Part shown: positions 54,757 to 62,686 of the stretch, one piece after another | Position numbering within the stretch: the stretch's first letter is position 1 | Layout of the letters: each line of letters begins with the position of its first letter | NCBI RefSeq assembly: GCF_030863805.1 | Contig: NZ_CP132957.1 | Span: 2,356,001 to 2,420,000, forward strand | Length of the DNA: 64,000 nucleotides | Direction: 5' to 3' | Source: Kineothrix sp. MB12-C1 | GTDB lineage: Bacteria; Bacillota; Clostridia; Lachnospirales; Lachnospiraceae | Notes under the pieces: model-generated | What the model saw: the letters and a program-made list of their open reading frames with translations, nothing else | Databases searched by the model: none | What the model was told of the DNA's origin: nothing | Program-made: the position numbers and the translations under genes

Positions 54757-56763
54757 ATGAAGAAAAAGAAAAATACACAAAAGATTATATACAAATTGTT
54801 TGTTTCCTTCGGAGTACCTATTATTTTAAGTGTCCTTTTAGGTGTTGTGTCGTATAACGTTGCAGCAAAGGCAATTGTAGAACAATGTACGGATTCTCTT
54901 GTGAAAACAATAAGTGCAGTTCAGCTGTATACGAATGCGACATTGCAAAATGTAGAAATAAAGGCAAAAGAAATTATAAATAATGAGGATGTTGTTAATT
55001 ATTATAAGCGGCATTGGGGCAAGAGTACCGGAGAATCCAAAAAGACTTTTAGAGAAGCCGAAAAGCTGCTCGGGCAAATGAAAGAAAACTCAGCAGCAAT
55101 CGGTGCATATCATATGTTCGCGGAAAATGGAGAAAGTATTTCTTCGTCAAGAGAAGAAGGCAGCAACTTTTATGAAAAGTATAAAACGTATATGGAAAAA
55201 GCCACTGACAGTGGAGGGGGAAGCTGGTATATAACGAACAATTCATTGATAGAACCGGAGGTACAAGAATCAGTATTGGCATATATGATAAAAATGCCGG
55301 AATCAGAAGTGTTCTTGTTTATTGAACTATCTAAAGATGAGACAGATAAAATATTGAAAGAATTATCGGCAGAAAAGGGAAGTATTTGTGCGATTATTCA
55401 TCGGGATGGTACGGAAATCACAATGAAAGACGGTATAAATGAGATTCCGGTATTCTCTGAGATTAAAGAAGCTTTGGGCGATATATCGCAAGAAAAAAAG
55501 GAAATTCAATATAAGGATACTGCTTATTTGCATGTTTCCAAAGACATGGAAGGAACAGATCTGTCGCTGGCTGTGTTAATTCCAATAAAAAATGTCGTAG
55601 AGAAAGTAAGTGGTATAAAAAGTGTTACCGCTGTCATTATTGTGCTGATTACTTTTATATCTTTATTGATTGGATTTACCATATCCAGGGGAATCAGCAG
55701 GGAAATTAAGAACGTGTGCAAGACCCTTTCAGATTGCGGAGAGGGTAATTTAGCAATCCGCTACCGGACAAAAAGAAAAGATGAATTTCAGGTTTTAAGT
55801 ACAAGTCTGGATAACATGTTGAAAAAGGTAAAGGGAATATTGACGAATATTCTGGAATTCAATAAGGAGGTTATTAATTCTTCCAACGAAGTATCGGATA
55901 AGGCAGAAAAGGTGCTCATTTCCACGCTTGAAATAGATAAGGAAATTGAGAACATTGAAAAGGGCGTTCGGGAACAGGCGAATGATTCAGAAAAAAGCAT
56001 GGAGAAAATGTGTGAATTTACCGATAAGGTGAAGTCTGTCGCAGAAAATACAAAAGAAATAGAGATAACCGTACAGGATGTAGAGGCTGTGACAAAGGAA
56101 GGAATCGGCCTAATCGATAAATTGAAAGATAAGACCAATGATACAGCCGAAATCACAGCAATTCTTGCGCAGGATATTTCTGATGTCATGAAGAACTCGG
56201 AGAATATAAGTCATATAACCGTTACCATTAATGGGATTGCACAGCAGACCAATCTATTAGCTTTGAATGCTTCTATAGAAGCGGCGAGAGCGGGCGAAGC
56301 GGGGAAGGGTTTTTCCGTAGTTGCGGAGGAAATAAGAAAGCTTGCAGATCAGGCATTACAGGCAAGCAGCGAAATAGAAAACATGGTTAAGCAGATACGG
56401 ATTTCCTCTGAGAAGACGGAAGATTCCGCGAATAAGACGGAGGAAAATATAAGAGTTCAGAATGATTCTTTGGCTAAGATAATACGTCTGTTTTATCATA
56501 TCAACGGCTTCGTGGAAGTCCTGGTGGATAAGCTGTCGAATATTCACCAGGACACAGGTTTTTTAGAAAAAGACAGTACTGTTATCTTAGACTCCATCCG
56601 AAGCATAGCGGCAGTCGCGGAAGAAATTTCTCTTTCTACACAAGAAACATCGGCCACAACAGAGAGCCTGGTAGGACTTATTAAAGGATTTGCAAAAGAG
56701 GCTCATGAATTAAAGGGAAAGACCGAGGACTTGCATCAAACAATAAGTATATTCAACATGTAA
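54757..56763 (+). CDS. Methyl-accepting chemotaxis protein
   Basis: A 668-residue chemoreceptor. Transmembrane helices at ~11-33 and ~285-308 flank a Cache-type extracellular sensor; a HAMP linker (~310-362) and a long signalling coiled coil follow. The hairpin tip is standard ('[20 protein letters not shown]', '[20 protein letters not shown]'). It starts 15 bases after the alpha-galactosidase stop with AGGAGC before the ATG, so it may be co-transcribed and steer the cell toward the sugar. No che or flagellar genes are in the window. Confidence 0.96.
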   Translation: MKKKKNTQKIIYKLFVSFGVPIILSVLLGVVSYNVAAKAIVEQCTDSLVKTISAVQLYTNATLQNVEIKAKEIINNEDVVNYYKRHWGKSTGESKKTFREAEKLLGQMKENSAAIGAYHMFAENGESISSSREEGSNFYEKYKTYMEKATDSGGGSWYITNNSLIEPEVQESVLAYMIKMPESEVFLFIELSKDETDKILKELSAEKGSICAIIHRDGTEITMKDGINEIPVFSEIKEALGDISQEKKEIQYKDTAYLHVSKDMEGTDLSLAVLIPIKNVVEKVSGIKSVTAVIIVLITFISLLIGFTISRGISREIKNVCKTLSDCGEGNLAIRYRTKRKDEFQVLSTSLDNMLKKVKGILTNILEFNKEVINSSNEVSDKAEKVLISTLEIDKEIENIEKGVREQANDSEKSMEKMCEFTDKVKSVAENTKEIEITVQDVEAVTKEGIGLIDKLKDKTNDTAEITAILAQDISDVMKNSENISHITVTINGIAQQTNLLALNASIEAARAGEAGKGFSVVAEEIRKLADQALQASSEIENMVKQIRISSEKTEDSANKTEENIRVQNDSLAKIIRLFYHINGFVEVLVDKLSNIHQDTGFLEKDSTVILDSIRSIAAVAEEISLSTQETSATTESLVGLIKGFAKEAHELKGKTEDLHQTISIFNM

Positions 56764-56775
56764 AAGTTAAGTGTC

Positions 56776-58500
56776 TTATTGTGATACGGTAAATAAGGAA
56801 TAGAAATATTCCTTTTTATCCATCAATTCTGCAAAGGTACCGTGTTCTTCTACTTTGCCATTTCGAAGAACGAGGATTTCGTCGTATTTGCGAAGCAAAG
56901 CTTCTTCCAAGCGATGAGTTACGATAATTCTGGTTAGGCCGGAGATAGAGAGAATGGAGTTAGTTACCGAAAAGGCAGTCTCCGCATCTAAGGCAGCGGT
57001 CGCCTCATCCACTAACATGACCGGAGTGCCGCGGAGAAGACAGCGTGCGATAGAGATGCGCTGTCTCTCGCCCCCCGAAAGACCGTTTCCATTTTCTCCG
57101 CATTCGTAGCTGCTTCCTCTTTCCTCAATAAAAGGGGATAGGCCGGACATTGCGATGGCATGATGTAACTTCTCCTCATCGAAGTTACGAAACATAGTAA
57201 TATTATTCTGCACAGAGCTGTTGAATACAAAAACATTCTGCTGAACAATGGAAACAAGATCATAAAGGGAATCCAGGCTGAGTGTGCGAAGTTCATTGCC
57301 GTCGAAAAGTATTTCTCCCTCATAATCTTCCCGGCTTCCGATGAGGAGATTGAGAAGAGTTGACTTCCCGCTTCCGGAGGCACCTACAACTGCATAGCTT
57401 TTACCGGCTTCGAAACGCATGTCGATATGATCTAATATCGGTGTGCTTTTTTCGTAGGAAAAGGAGAGATCTTTTAATTCGATAGCTCTGTTTAATTGTT
57501 TGTTTATCTGTTTGCCATCTCTTTGTATATTGGAATGGACGGCATCTGCAAGTTTGTCGATAAGAGCATTTGCGGCCTTGCGGTTAGCCAGAATCTGTGG
57601 GACATCAGCAATTGGTGTGATCACGAAGTTCATAAGCTGTACGAAGACGATAACAATGCCGGCAGTGATGCTTTGCTGTGTAAGTGCGAGGTAGGAACCG
57701 AATAGAAAGACACCGAATTGTGCAGTCAGTCCGGCCATAAAGCCGATAATCATAATCATAGTTTCTGTCATGCGCCGCCTGCACTTGGCTTCCTCGGTAG
57801 AGGTATTGCGTTCGGCAAAAAGGCGGATAACTTCAATCTCAGCCTTAAAGCTTTTAATCACCGAGAAGCCGGTCAGGATATCTTTGACTGCTCCTATAAA
57901 ACTCTCATTTTTATCGGATACTTCTTTTTCCTGAATGGCCAACCGGTTGCCTGTTAAAAGGGAGGCAATAACCGGAAGCAGGGAGAGAAGGAAAGCTACC
58001 AAAGTTAGAATGGGGCTGTAATATAACATTAAGGCAAAAGCACCGACGAACATCACTGATTCCTTTATTAAAGTGAAAATCTTCAGCAGATAGTTGTTCT
58101 CAATGCTAAGTACATCGTTGGACAAGGCGGAGAGGTAAGTGGAAGTATTCTCCGTATGGAATGAGTGAATGCTTTTCTGAGCAATTTTCTGAAAGGCAAA
58201 ATCCTTATATTGGATGATAGCTTTCTTGATGAAACGAGGACAAGAGTAGTATTCAATCATAAGAACGAAAAAGGTTGCCGCAACAATAATAATAAAAATA
58301 TAGGTAATCCGTAAAATGCCATATTGAGTGTTACCTGAGATAGAATCGATAATTTGCTGCATAATCCATGAAATGAGCAGATTGGAGCAGCCTAATAAAA
58401 TAGTGGCAGCTACAGAGAGAAGAAAAGCTCCTTTATTATGCAGATAAAATTGTTGTGTGAATTCTTTGCGCCGTGTCGGCATTTTACTTATTTTCTTCAT
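56776..58500 (-). CDS. ABC exporter, fused permease-ATPase (multidrug/peptide type)
   Basis: A 574-residue half-transporter: six transmembrane helices (~25-310) and an ATPase domain with Walker A 'AVVGASGSGKSTLLNLLIGS', signature 'NGLSGGERQRISIARCLLRG', Walker B 'TPVMLVDEATAALD' and switch 'IIVTHRLEEALLRKYDEI'. It would work as homodimer. ATG 58500 is chosen: it has GGAGG 9 bases upstream and overlaps the regulator's end by 17 bases; a longer frame upstream lies entirely in the regulator gene. Its regulator partner (XRE-TPR) suggests control by a peptide or antibiotic. Substrate unknown. Confidence 0.94.
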   Translation of the reverse strand: MKKISKMPTRRKEFTQQFYLHNKGAFLLSVAATILLGCSNLLISWIMQQIIDSISGNTQYGILRITYIFIIIVAATFFVLMIEYYSCPRFIKKAIIQYKDFAFQKIAQKSIHSFHTENTSTYLSALSNDVLSIENNYLLKIFTLIKESVMFVGAFALMLYYSPILTLVAFLLSLLPVIASLLTGNRLAIQEKEVSDKNESFIGAVKDILTGFSVIKSFKAEIEVIRLFAERNTSTEEAKCRRRMTETMIMIIGFMAGLTAQFGVFLFGSYLALTQQSITAGIVIVFVQLMNFVITPIADVPQILANRKAANALIDKLADAVHSNIQRDGKQINKQLNRAIELKDLSFSYEKSTPILDHIDMRFEAGKSYAVVGASGSGKSTLLNLLIGSREDYEGEILFDGNELRTLSLDSLYDLVSIVQQNVFVFNSSVQNNITMFRNFDEEKLHHAIAMSGLSPFIEERGSSYECGENGNGLSGGERQRISIARCLLRGTPVMLVDEATAALDAETAFSVTNSILSISGLTRIIVTHRLEEALLRKYDEILVLRNGKVEEHGTFAELMDKKEYFYSLFTVSQ

Positions 58501-59566
58501 CGATAAGTTTCCTCCAAAGTGTGTTGAGAATAGGATTAATATTTTCACGTAACATAAAAGCTTTCTTGAGTCCGGATAGGGCTGTTTCTCCGAAGTCATC
58601 TCCGATTGTCTGTGGTTTTCCGTGATAAAATCTAATATGAAGAGCATCGAAGCTCGGGTCTTTATCGAAACGGCGTGCAGCATCGATTGCCTGACTGAGA
58701 TATTCCTCTGCTTTATCGGCATCGTTCATATCGGCAGCTGCTTGTGCACAGGAAAGGAAGAGTACAACTTGTGCCCGATCCATATAGCAAACTTGATCCG
58801 GATATTTTAAGCCGCAAATAGTCTCGTTCATCCATGACAAGATATCGATTGCTAATTCATAATTGCCGTGGTGGCTATAGTAGTCAGAGAGGCCAATCAC
58901 CGTACGGAATACATTCAATACAGAGTCCAGGACGGTTTGGGAAAAATAAGGAAGAGCTTCTTCATGTCTTTTCAGTTGGGATAAGATGCAGCCAATCATA
59001 CTATTATTAATACCACAGGCATTATACTTTCTCAAATGCTCTAAAGCGCGCTCACTATCTCCTAAAGATACATAGAGTTCGCCTATGCTGGTCTGGAGGG
59101 ATAATTCGCTGATGGATGGGTCGGTGTTCTGAGAAATCAGACCGCATGCATGTTGAAACAGATTAATGGATTTGTGCAGCGCGGCCTGATCCCCTTTTTC
59201 TACACCCTTCATGGAATATAAAATAGCACTTTGATAAACTACATCAAAGCAGTTGGGAAAACGCTGCAGTGCCTTTTCGGCTTCTGCCTGGCCCTCTTCA
59301 TAATTTTTCTTAAGTAATAATTCCCGTATCTTCCCGGCGGCGAGTTCTGTAGTGCGAGTGGTTGGCTGATAACCCAGAAGAACATCTACCGATATCTCAA
59401 AGAAGTCAGCCAATACAGGGAGCATATTGATATCCGGATTCGACATACCGGATTCCCATTTCGATACCGCACCTACAGTAACTCCCATGGCCTCAGCTAA
59501 TTGTTCCTGCGTCAGTGAGAAAGACTTGCGGTGTTTACGGATATTTTCATTTAATGTAAGTTTCAT
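58484..59566 (-). CDS. XRE-family regulator with TPR-like repeats
   Basis: A 360-residue regulator with an N-terminal Cro/CI helix-turn-helix ('LTQEQLAEAMGVTVGAVSKW', 'ESGMSNPDINMLPVLADFFE', ~15-65) and then ~290 residues of helical TPR-like repeats ('YEEGQAEAEKALQRFPNCFD', 'LYVSLGDSERALEHLRKYNA', 'HEEALPYFSQTVLDS'). This layout recalls peptide-responsive RRNPP/Rgg regulators, but no small peptide gene is evident nearby. It overlaps the ABC exporter gene by 17 bases, so the two form an operon. AAGGAGAT lies before the ATG. Confidence 0.9.
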   Translation of the reverse strand: MKLTLNENIRKHRKSFSLTQEQLAEAMGVTVGAVSKWESGMSNPDINMLPVLADFFEISVDVLLGYQPTTRTTELAAGKIRELLLKKNYEEGQAEAEKALQRFPNCFDVVYQSAILYSMKGVEKGDQAALHKSINLFQHACGLISQNTDPSISELSLQTSIGELYVSLGDSERALEHLRKYNACGINNSMIGCILSQLKRHEEALPYFSQTVLDSVLNVFRTVIGLSDYYSHHGNYELAIDILSWMNETICGLKYPDQVCYMDRAQVVLFLSCAQAAADMNDADKAEEYLSQAIDAARRFDKDPSFDALHIRFYHGKPQTIGDDFGETALSGLKKAFMLRENINPILNTLWRKLIDEENK

Positions 59567-59635
59567 AGGAATCTCCTTGTGAAGAAATATTAGGTAATTG
59601 AGAAATTATACTTTTACTTAGTTAGGTTTGTGAAG

Positions 59636-59866
59636 GGATTTCGCTTGGCAGCTTTTGTTTTCCTTCCGGTGCGCGCAGTTGTTATTTTCTGGAATGAAAC
59701 GAGGAGGAGTGAGGATTCGCCCGGGGCGGAAGCAAGGTACTTCCATGTACCGTGCTTCCTAAACACCGCCTCCATGCGGTGTTTGCCCTGGATTCTCGAA
59801 CGTTTCATTAAGAAAATAGGAACCGCTTGCTGACAGGAAGTAAAACAAAACTGCCAAGCGAAATCC
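59636..59866 (-). ncRNA. Structured element A: candidate RNA with two GGA-loop hairpins
   Basis: The arms 59636-59667 and 59836-59866 form a 31-bp stem with one bulge and one mismatch (GGATTTCGCTTGGCAG...CTGCCAAGCGAAATCC). Inside, on the minus strand, a ~71-nt core (59791 to 59721) folds as a three-way junction. P1 is CCAGGGC / GCCCCGG. P2 is AAACACCGC-[AUGGAG]-GCGGTGTTT. P3 is GGAAGCAcGGTAC-[AUGGAA]-GTACCtTGCTTCC. Both hairpin loops expose AUGGA. The core is homologous to element B on the other strand. Layout resembles the TwoAYGGAY RNA class. Transcription from a minus-strand TATAAT around 59907 is possible but not convincing. Confidence 0.6.
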
Positions 59867-60057
59867 TAATAAAGGCTGTGAAATGGTACATAAAGCTAGT
59901 AGAAATTATACATTTCATAATTTCGTATTACTTTGTACTGAGTATGAAAAGTAATGTGTAATTTATAGTGATTAATGCTATTATATATGATGTAAAAATA
60001 GATTTGAAGATAATGAATGGAAAGATAGTAAAAAAATATTTTTACTGTTAGTATAAT

Positions 60058-60087
60058 TTGATAAAGTAAAAATGGATATGTTATACT
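60058..60087 (+). promoter_or_regulatory. Promoter for element B
   Basis: TTGATA (60058-60063) and TATACT (60082-60087) with an 18-base spacer predict a transcript start near 60094, six bases before the outer stem of element B. So the element would be transcribed from its very first base pair, either as an RNA of its own or as the leader of the DUF4180 gene. Confidence 0.55.
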
Positions 60088-60099
60088 ATAGAGAAAACA

Positions 60100-60316
60100 G
60101 GATTCGCCCGTGTTGATTTGGAATCCGTCAAGCAAACTGCTTGCATTTTCTTAATGGAATCTAAATAACCCAGGGTAAATGCCACAAGGATGTGGCATTT
60201 AGGAAGCCGGTACAAGGATGTACCTGCTGACGCCCCGGCTGCCACTAATATGTAACGATTCCATTTAGAAAATACAGCAGTGTGCGCCCGGCATTCAAAT
60301 CAATACGGGCGAATCC
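60100..60316 (+). ncRNA. Structured element B: candidate RNA with two ACAAGGAUGU hairpins
   Basis: Outer arms 60100-60126 and 60291-60316 (GGATTCGCCCGT... / ...ACGGGCGAATCC) and a second stem 60137-60161 / 60257-60280 enclose a ~69-nt core (60170-60238). P1 is CCAGGGT / GCCCCGG. P2 is AAATGCCAC-[AAGGAT]-GTGGCATTT (60177-60200). P3 is GGTAC-[AAGGAT]-GTACC (60209-60224). The P3 string GTACAAGGATGT equals the SELEX consensus for CsrA binding (RUACARGGAUGU), and P2 matches ACAAGGAUGU. With its own promoter just upstream it is a candidate CsrA-binding RNA or a TwoAYGGAY-like RNA. No U-tract follows. Confidence 0.65.
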
Positions 60317-60380
60317 GTCCCATCGATAGCACAAGGCTGTATATGAAACAATAGAAATAGGAAAGGAAATAAAAGCGAAC

Positions 60381-60770
60381 ATGAAAACGGAAATTATATC
60401 ACTGGGAGAAATACAAATAGAAAAAATAGAAATGGATGGGAATACGATAGCTTACATCAGAAGTGATTCCCCGATACTTACTGATGTGCAGTCGGCCTTA
60501 GATTTAATAGCAACGGTGGATTATCAGACAGGATGCAGCAATCTGATCCTCGACAAAGAGAGTATTGTGGAAGAATTCTTTGACTTAAAGACGCGCCTTG
60601 CAGGGGAAATCATACAAAAATATGTGAACTATAGGGTCAGACTTGCGATCGTCGGCGATTTTTCCGGATACACGAGCAAGGCTTTGCGCGATTTTATCTA
60701 TGAGTGCAATCATGGAAAAGATTTATTTTTTGTTTCCGATAAAGAGGAGGCATTGAAGAGGCTTCTGTAG
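60381..60770 (+). CDS. DUF4180-family protein
   Basis: A 129-residue soluble protein matching the DUF4180 pattern over its whole length: 'ILTDVQSALDLIATVDYQTG', 'KESIVEEFFDLKTRLAGEII', 'NYRVRLAIVGDFSGYTSKAL' and 'DFIYECNHGKDLFFVSDKEE'. The fold resembles STAS/SpoIIAA-type small domains; function unknown, sometimes found with regulators or alpha/beta proteins. The start codon lies 65 bases after element B, with a weak AGGAAA site ~14 bases away, so translation may depend on the upstream RNA structure. Convergent with the histidine kinase, 19 bases apart. Confidence 0.8.
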   Translation: MKTEIISLGEIQIEKIEMDGNTIAYIRSDSPILTDVQSALDLIATVDYQTGCSNLILDKESIVEEFFDLKTRLAGEIIQKYVNYRVRLAIVGDFSGYTSKALRDFIYECNHGKDLFFVSDKEEALKRLL

Positions 60771-60789
60771 AGGAAGCCCTTTTTGCTAT

Positions 60790-61836
60790 TTAATTATGTG
60801 GGAGGCGAATGACGAAAGTAGTTCCGTTGTCTCCGGTCTCGGAGACTTCGATGGTACCTTGGTGCAAATGAATTATTTTATTTACGAGGGCTAATCCCAG
60901 GCCGTTGCCTTGCGTGGTATGAGATCTGTCGCCTTGGTAAAACTTATCGAAGATACGTTCCAGGGAGTCCGCTTCGATTCCGCAGCCCTGATCTGTGAAG
61001 CGGAAGATAGTTTCTTTTTCTTCTTGGCGAATCATGATTTCAATAGCGGAATATTCCGGTGAGAATTTAATCGCATTATCCAGCAGGTTGATCCATACTT
61101 GCCTAAGCAGTTCTTCGCAGGCATAGATAGGAATCTCTTCACATTCCAGATAGATTTCCATATGTTTACCGGACCATTTATTTTCGAGAAGTGCTACTGC
61201 GCGGCGTATTTGCTCGCTTACATTGTAAGTGGTCTGTCCGGAAAGAATAGTCTGATTCTCGACCTTGGACAGATTTAGAACGTTGGTAGCCAGCTCGGAG
61301 AGGCGGGTTGATTCTGTAATAATGATATCCAGATATTCGTCCCGCTCTTCTTTTGATAAGTTTTCATATTTCAGTATTTTTGCGAAGCCCAACATGGAGA
61401 CGATGGGTGTTTTGAACTCGTGGGAGAAATTATTGATGAAATCGGTACGGAGCATTTCCGTATTTCCCAATTCCTCTGCCATATGGTTGAAACTATCGTT
61501 TAAGCTTCGCAGCTCTTTATTGGCTTCATTTAAGTTAAGGCGTACCGTAAAATCTCCGCCGGCCAGACGATCGGTAGCGGTAATTACCTTCCGCAGAGGG
61601 GAAAAGGGGATCTTGCTGAAGATAACGGATAGCAGGGTGGCGACGATGATGGAAGAGATTGCCCAATGGAAAAAGGGACCGCGAGCGAAATGGAAGTAGT
61701 AGAAGCCAATACGCACTAGGAACGCGGTAGAAAAAAAGACGATGATAATAGAAAAAAGCATAATAAGAAACACGATGACCGCGAAGAAGAAAGATAGCGG
61801 TACTTTTTTTAAGTTTTTTATGGTAGATTTAATCAC
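60790..61836 (-). CDS. Sensor histidine kinase of an OmpR-type pair
   Basis: A 348-residue kinase with two transmembrane helices (~15-37, ~57-75) enclosing almost no external loop, so it probably senses the membrane or an intramembrane partner. HAMP (~75-125, 'PFSPLRKVITATDRLAGGDF') precedes HisKA with His in 'DFINNFSHEFKTPIVSMLGF', and HATPase has 'WINLLDNAIKFSPEYSAIEI', 'FTDQGCGIEADSLERIFDKF' and 'GNGLGLALVNKI'. It overlaps the response-regulator gene by 8 bases. Confidence 0.95.
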   Translation of the reverse strand: MIKSTIKNLKKVPLSFFFAVIVFLIMLFSIIIVFFSTAFLVRIGFYYFHFARGPFFHWAISSIIVATLLSVIFSKIPFSPLRKVITATDRLAGGDFTVRLNLNEANKELRSLNDSFNHMAEELGNTEMLRTDFINNFSHEFKTPIVSMLGFAKILKYENLSKEERDEYLDIIITESTRLSELATNVLNLSKVENQTILSGQTTYNVSEQIRRAVALLENKWSGKHMEIYLECEEIPIYACEELLRQVWINLLDNAIKFSPEYSAIEIMIRQEEKETIFRFTDQGCGIEADSLERIFDKFYQGDRSHTTQGNGLGLALVNKIIHLHQGTIEVSETGDNGTTFVIRLPHN

Positions 61837-62506
61837 AGTTTTTCACCACCTTGTATCCAATACCTCTGATGGAAACAATATCGAACTCAGGATAATGTTC
61901 GAATTTTTTCCGGAGGCGGTTAATGTGCACATTTACCGTAGCATCGGTCGTTTCTGAATCCATGCCCCATATTTCATCCATAAGCTGAATTCGTGTAAAG
62001 ATTTTATCGGGATAGGATAATAACTTATAGAGAAGATAGAACTCCTTTTGAGGAAGCGTCTGAGATTCACCCTCTCTGGAAACGGTGAATGCATCGTAAT
62101 CCAGGGAAATCTTGCCGATGGTCAGCTTGTGTTCATTGACAATTTTGGCACGGCGAAGAAGAGCCTTGATGCGAAGAAGCATTTCCTCTTCATTCACCGG
62201 CTTTACCATGTAGTCATCGGTACCTACGATAAATCCCTTATATTTATCTTCTTGAAGCTGCTTTGCAGTGAGCATAAGAATGGGAAGTATATTGCCTGCA
62301 TCTCTTAGCTGTCTTGTGAATTCGTAGCCATCCATCTGCGGCATCATAATATCCAGAACAATCAAATCGATATGCTGCTTGTCCATTAATTCCAGGGCGG
62401 CAAGACCATTACCGGCACAGAACACTTCGTAACCTGCATGGGTCAATATGGTACTGAGCAGCTTCGCCGTATGTTTATCATCTTCTACGACCATAATATG
62501 AAACAT
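61829..62506 (-). CDS. OmpR/PhoB-family response regulator
   Basis: A 225-residue regulator with receiver domain (acidic pocket VVEDD, phosphoacceptor Asp in 'IDLIVLDIMMPQMDGYEF', Lys in 'DDYMVKPV') and a C-terminal winged helix ('FYLLYKLLSYPDKIFTRIQL', 'TVNVHINRLRKKFEHYPEF', 'IVSIRGIGYKVV'). First gene of the two-component operon, divergent from the membrane-fusion protein gene. The intergenic region contains four copies of AGTTTATT in 11-base-spaced pairs, probably its own binding sites. Confidence 0.96.
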   Translation of the reverse strand: MFHIMVVEDDKHTAKLLSTILTHAGYEVFCAGNGLAALELMDKQHIDLIVLDIMMPQMDGYEFTRQLRDAGNILPILMLTAKQLQEDKYKGFIVGTDDYMVKPVNEEEMLLRIKALLRRAKIVNEHKLTIGKISLDYDAFTVSREGESQTLPQKEFYLLYKLLSYPDKIFTRIQLMDEIWGMDSETTDATVNVHINRLRKKFEHYPEFDIVSIRGIGYKVVKNCD

Positions 62507-62553
62507 AAATTCCTCCTGTTGTACTACCTCTTTCTACTCATTCTACCATAAAA

Positions 62554-62619
62554 AATAAACTCTGAATAAACTAAATAAAATTTCTATTATATGTGCATAT
62601 AGTTTATTTTCGGTTTATT
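62554..62619. promoter_or_regulatory. Symmetric pairs of AGTTTATT direct repeats, OmpR-type operator
   Basis: On the minus strand AGTTTATT occurs at 62572-62565 and 62561-62554; on the plus strand AGTTTATT at 62601-62608 and GGTTTATT at 62612-62619. Each pair has an 11-base period, typical for tandem binding of OmpR-family dimers, and each faces its own gene. A -10 candidate TATAGT (62629-62634) for the plus-strand gene lies just after the right pair, which would then occupy the -35 region, as in activated promoters. Confidence 0.7.
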
Positions 62620-62686
62620 GAACTCGTGTATAGTGTCAGAGAATATTACGAAAAAGAACGGACTTGGAAGGAGTAGAATTCTTAAA

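Noticed and set aside
58501-58722. N-terminal extension of the ABC exporter frame
   Set aside because: It overlaps the XRE-TPR gene out of frame; GGAGG is placed for the ATG at 58500.
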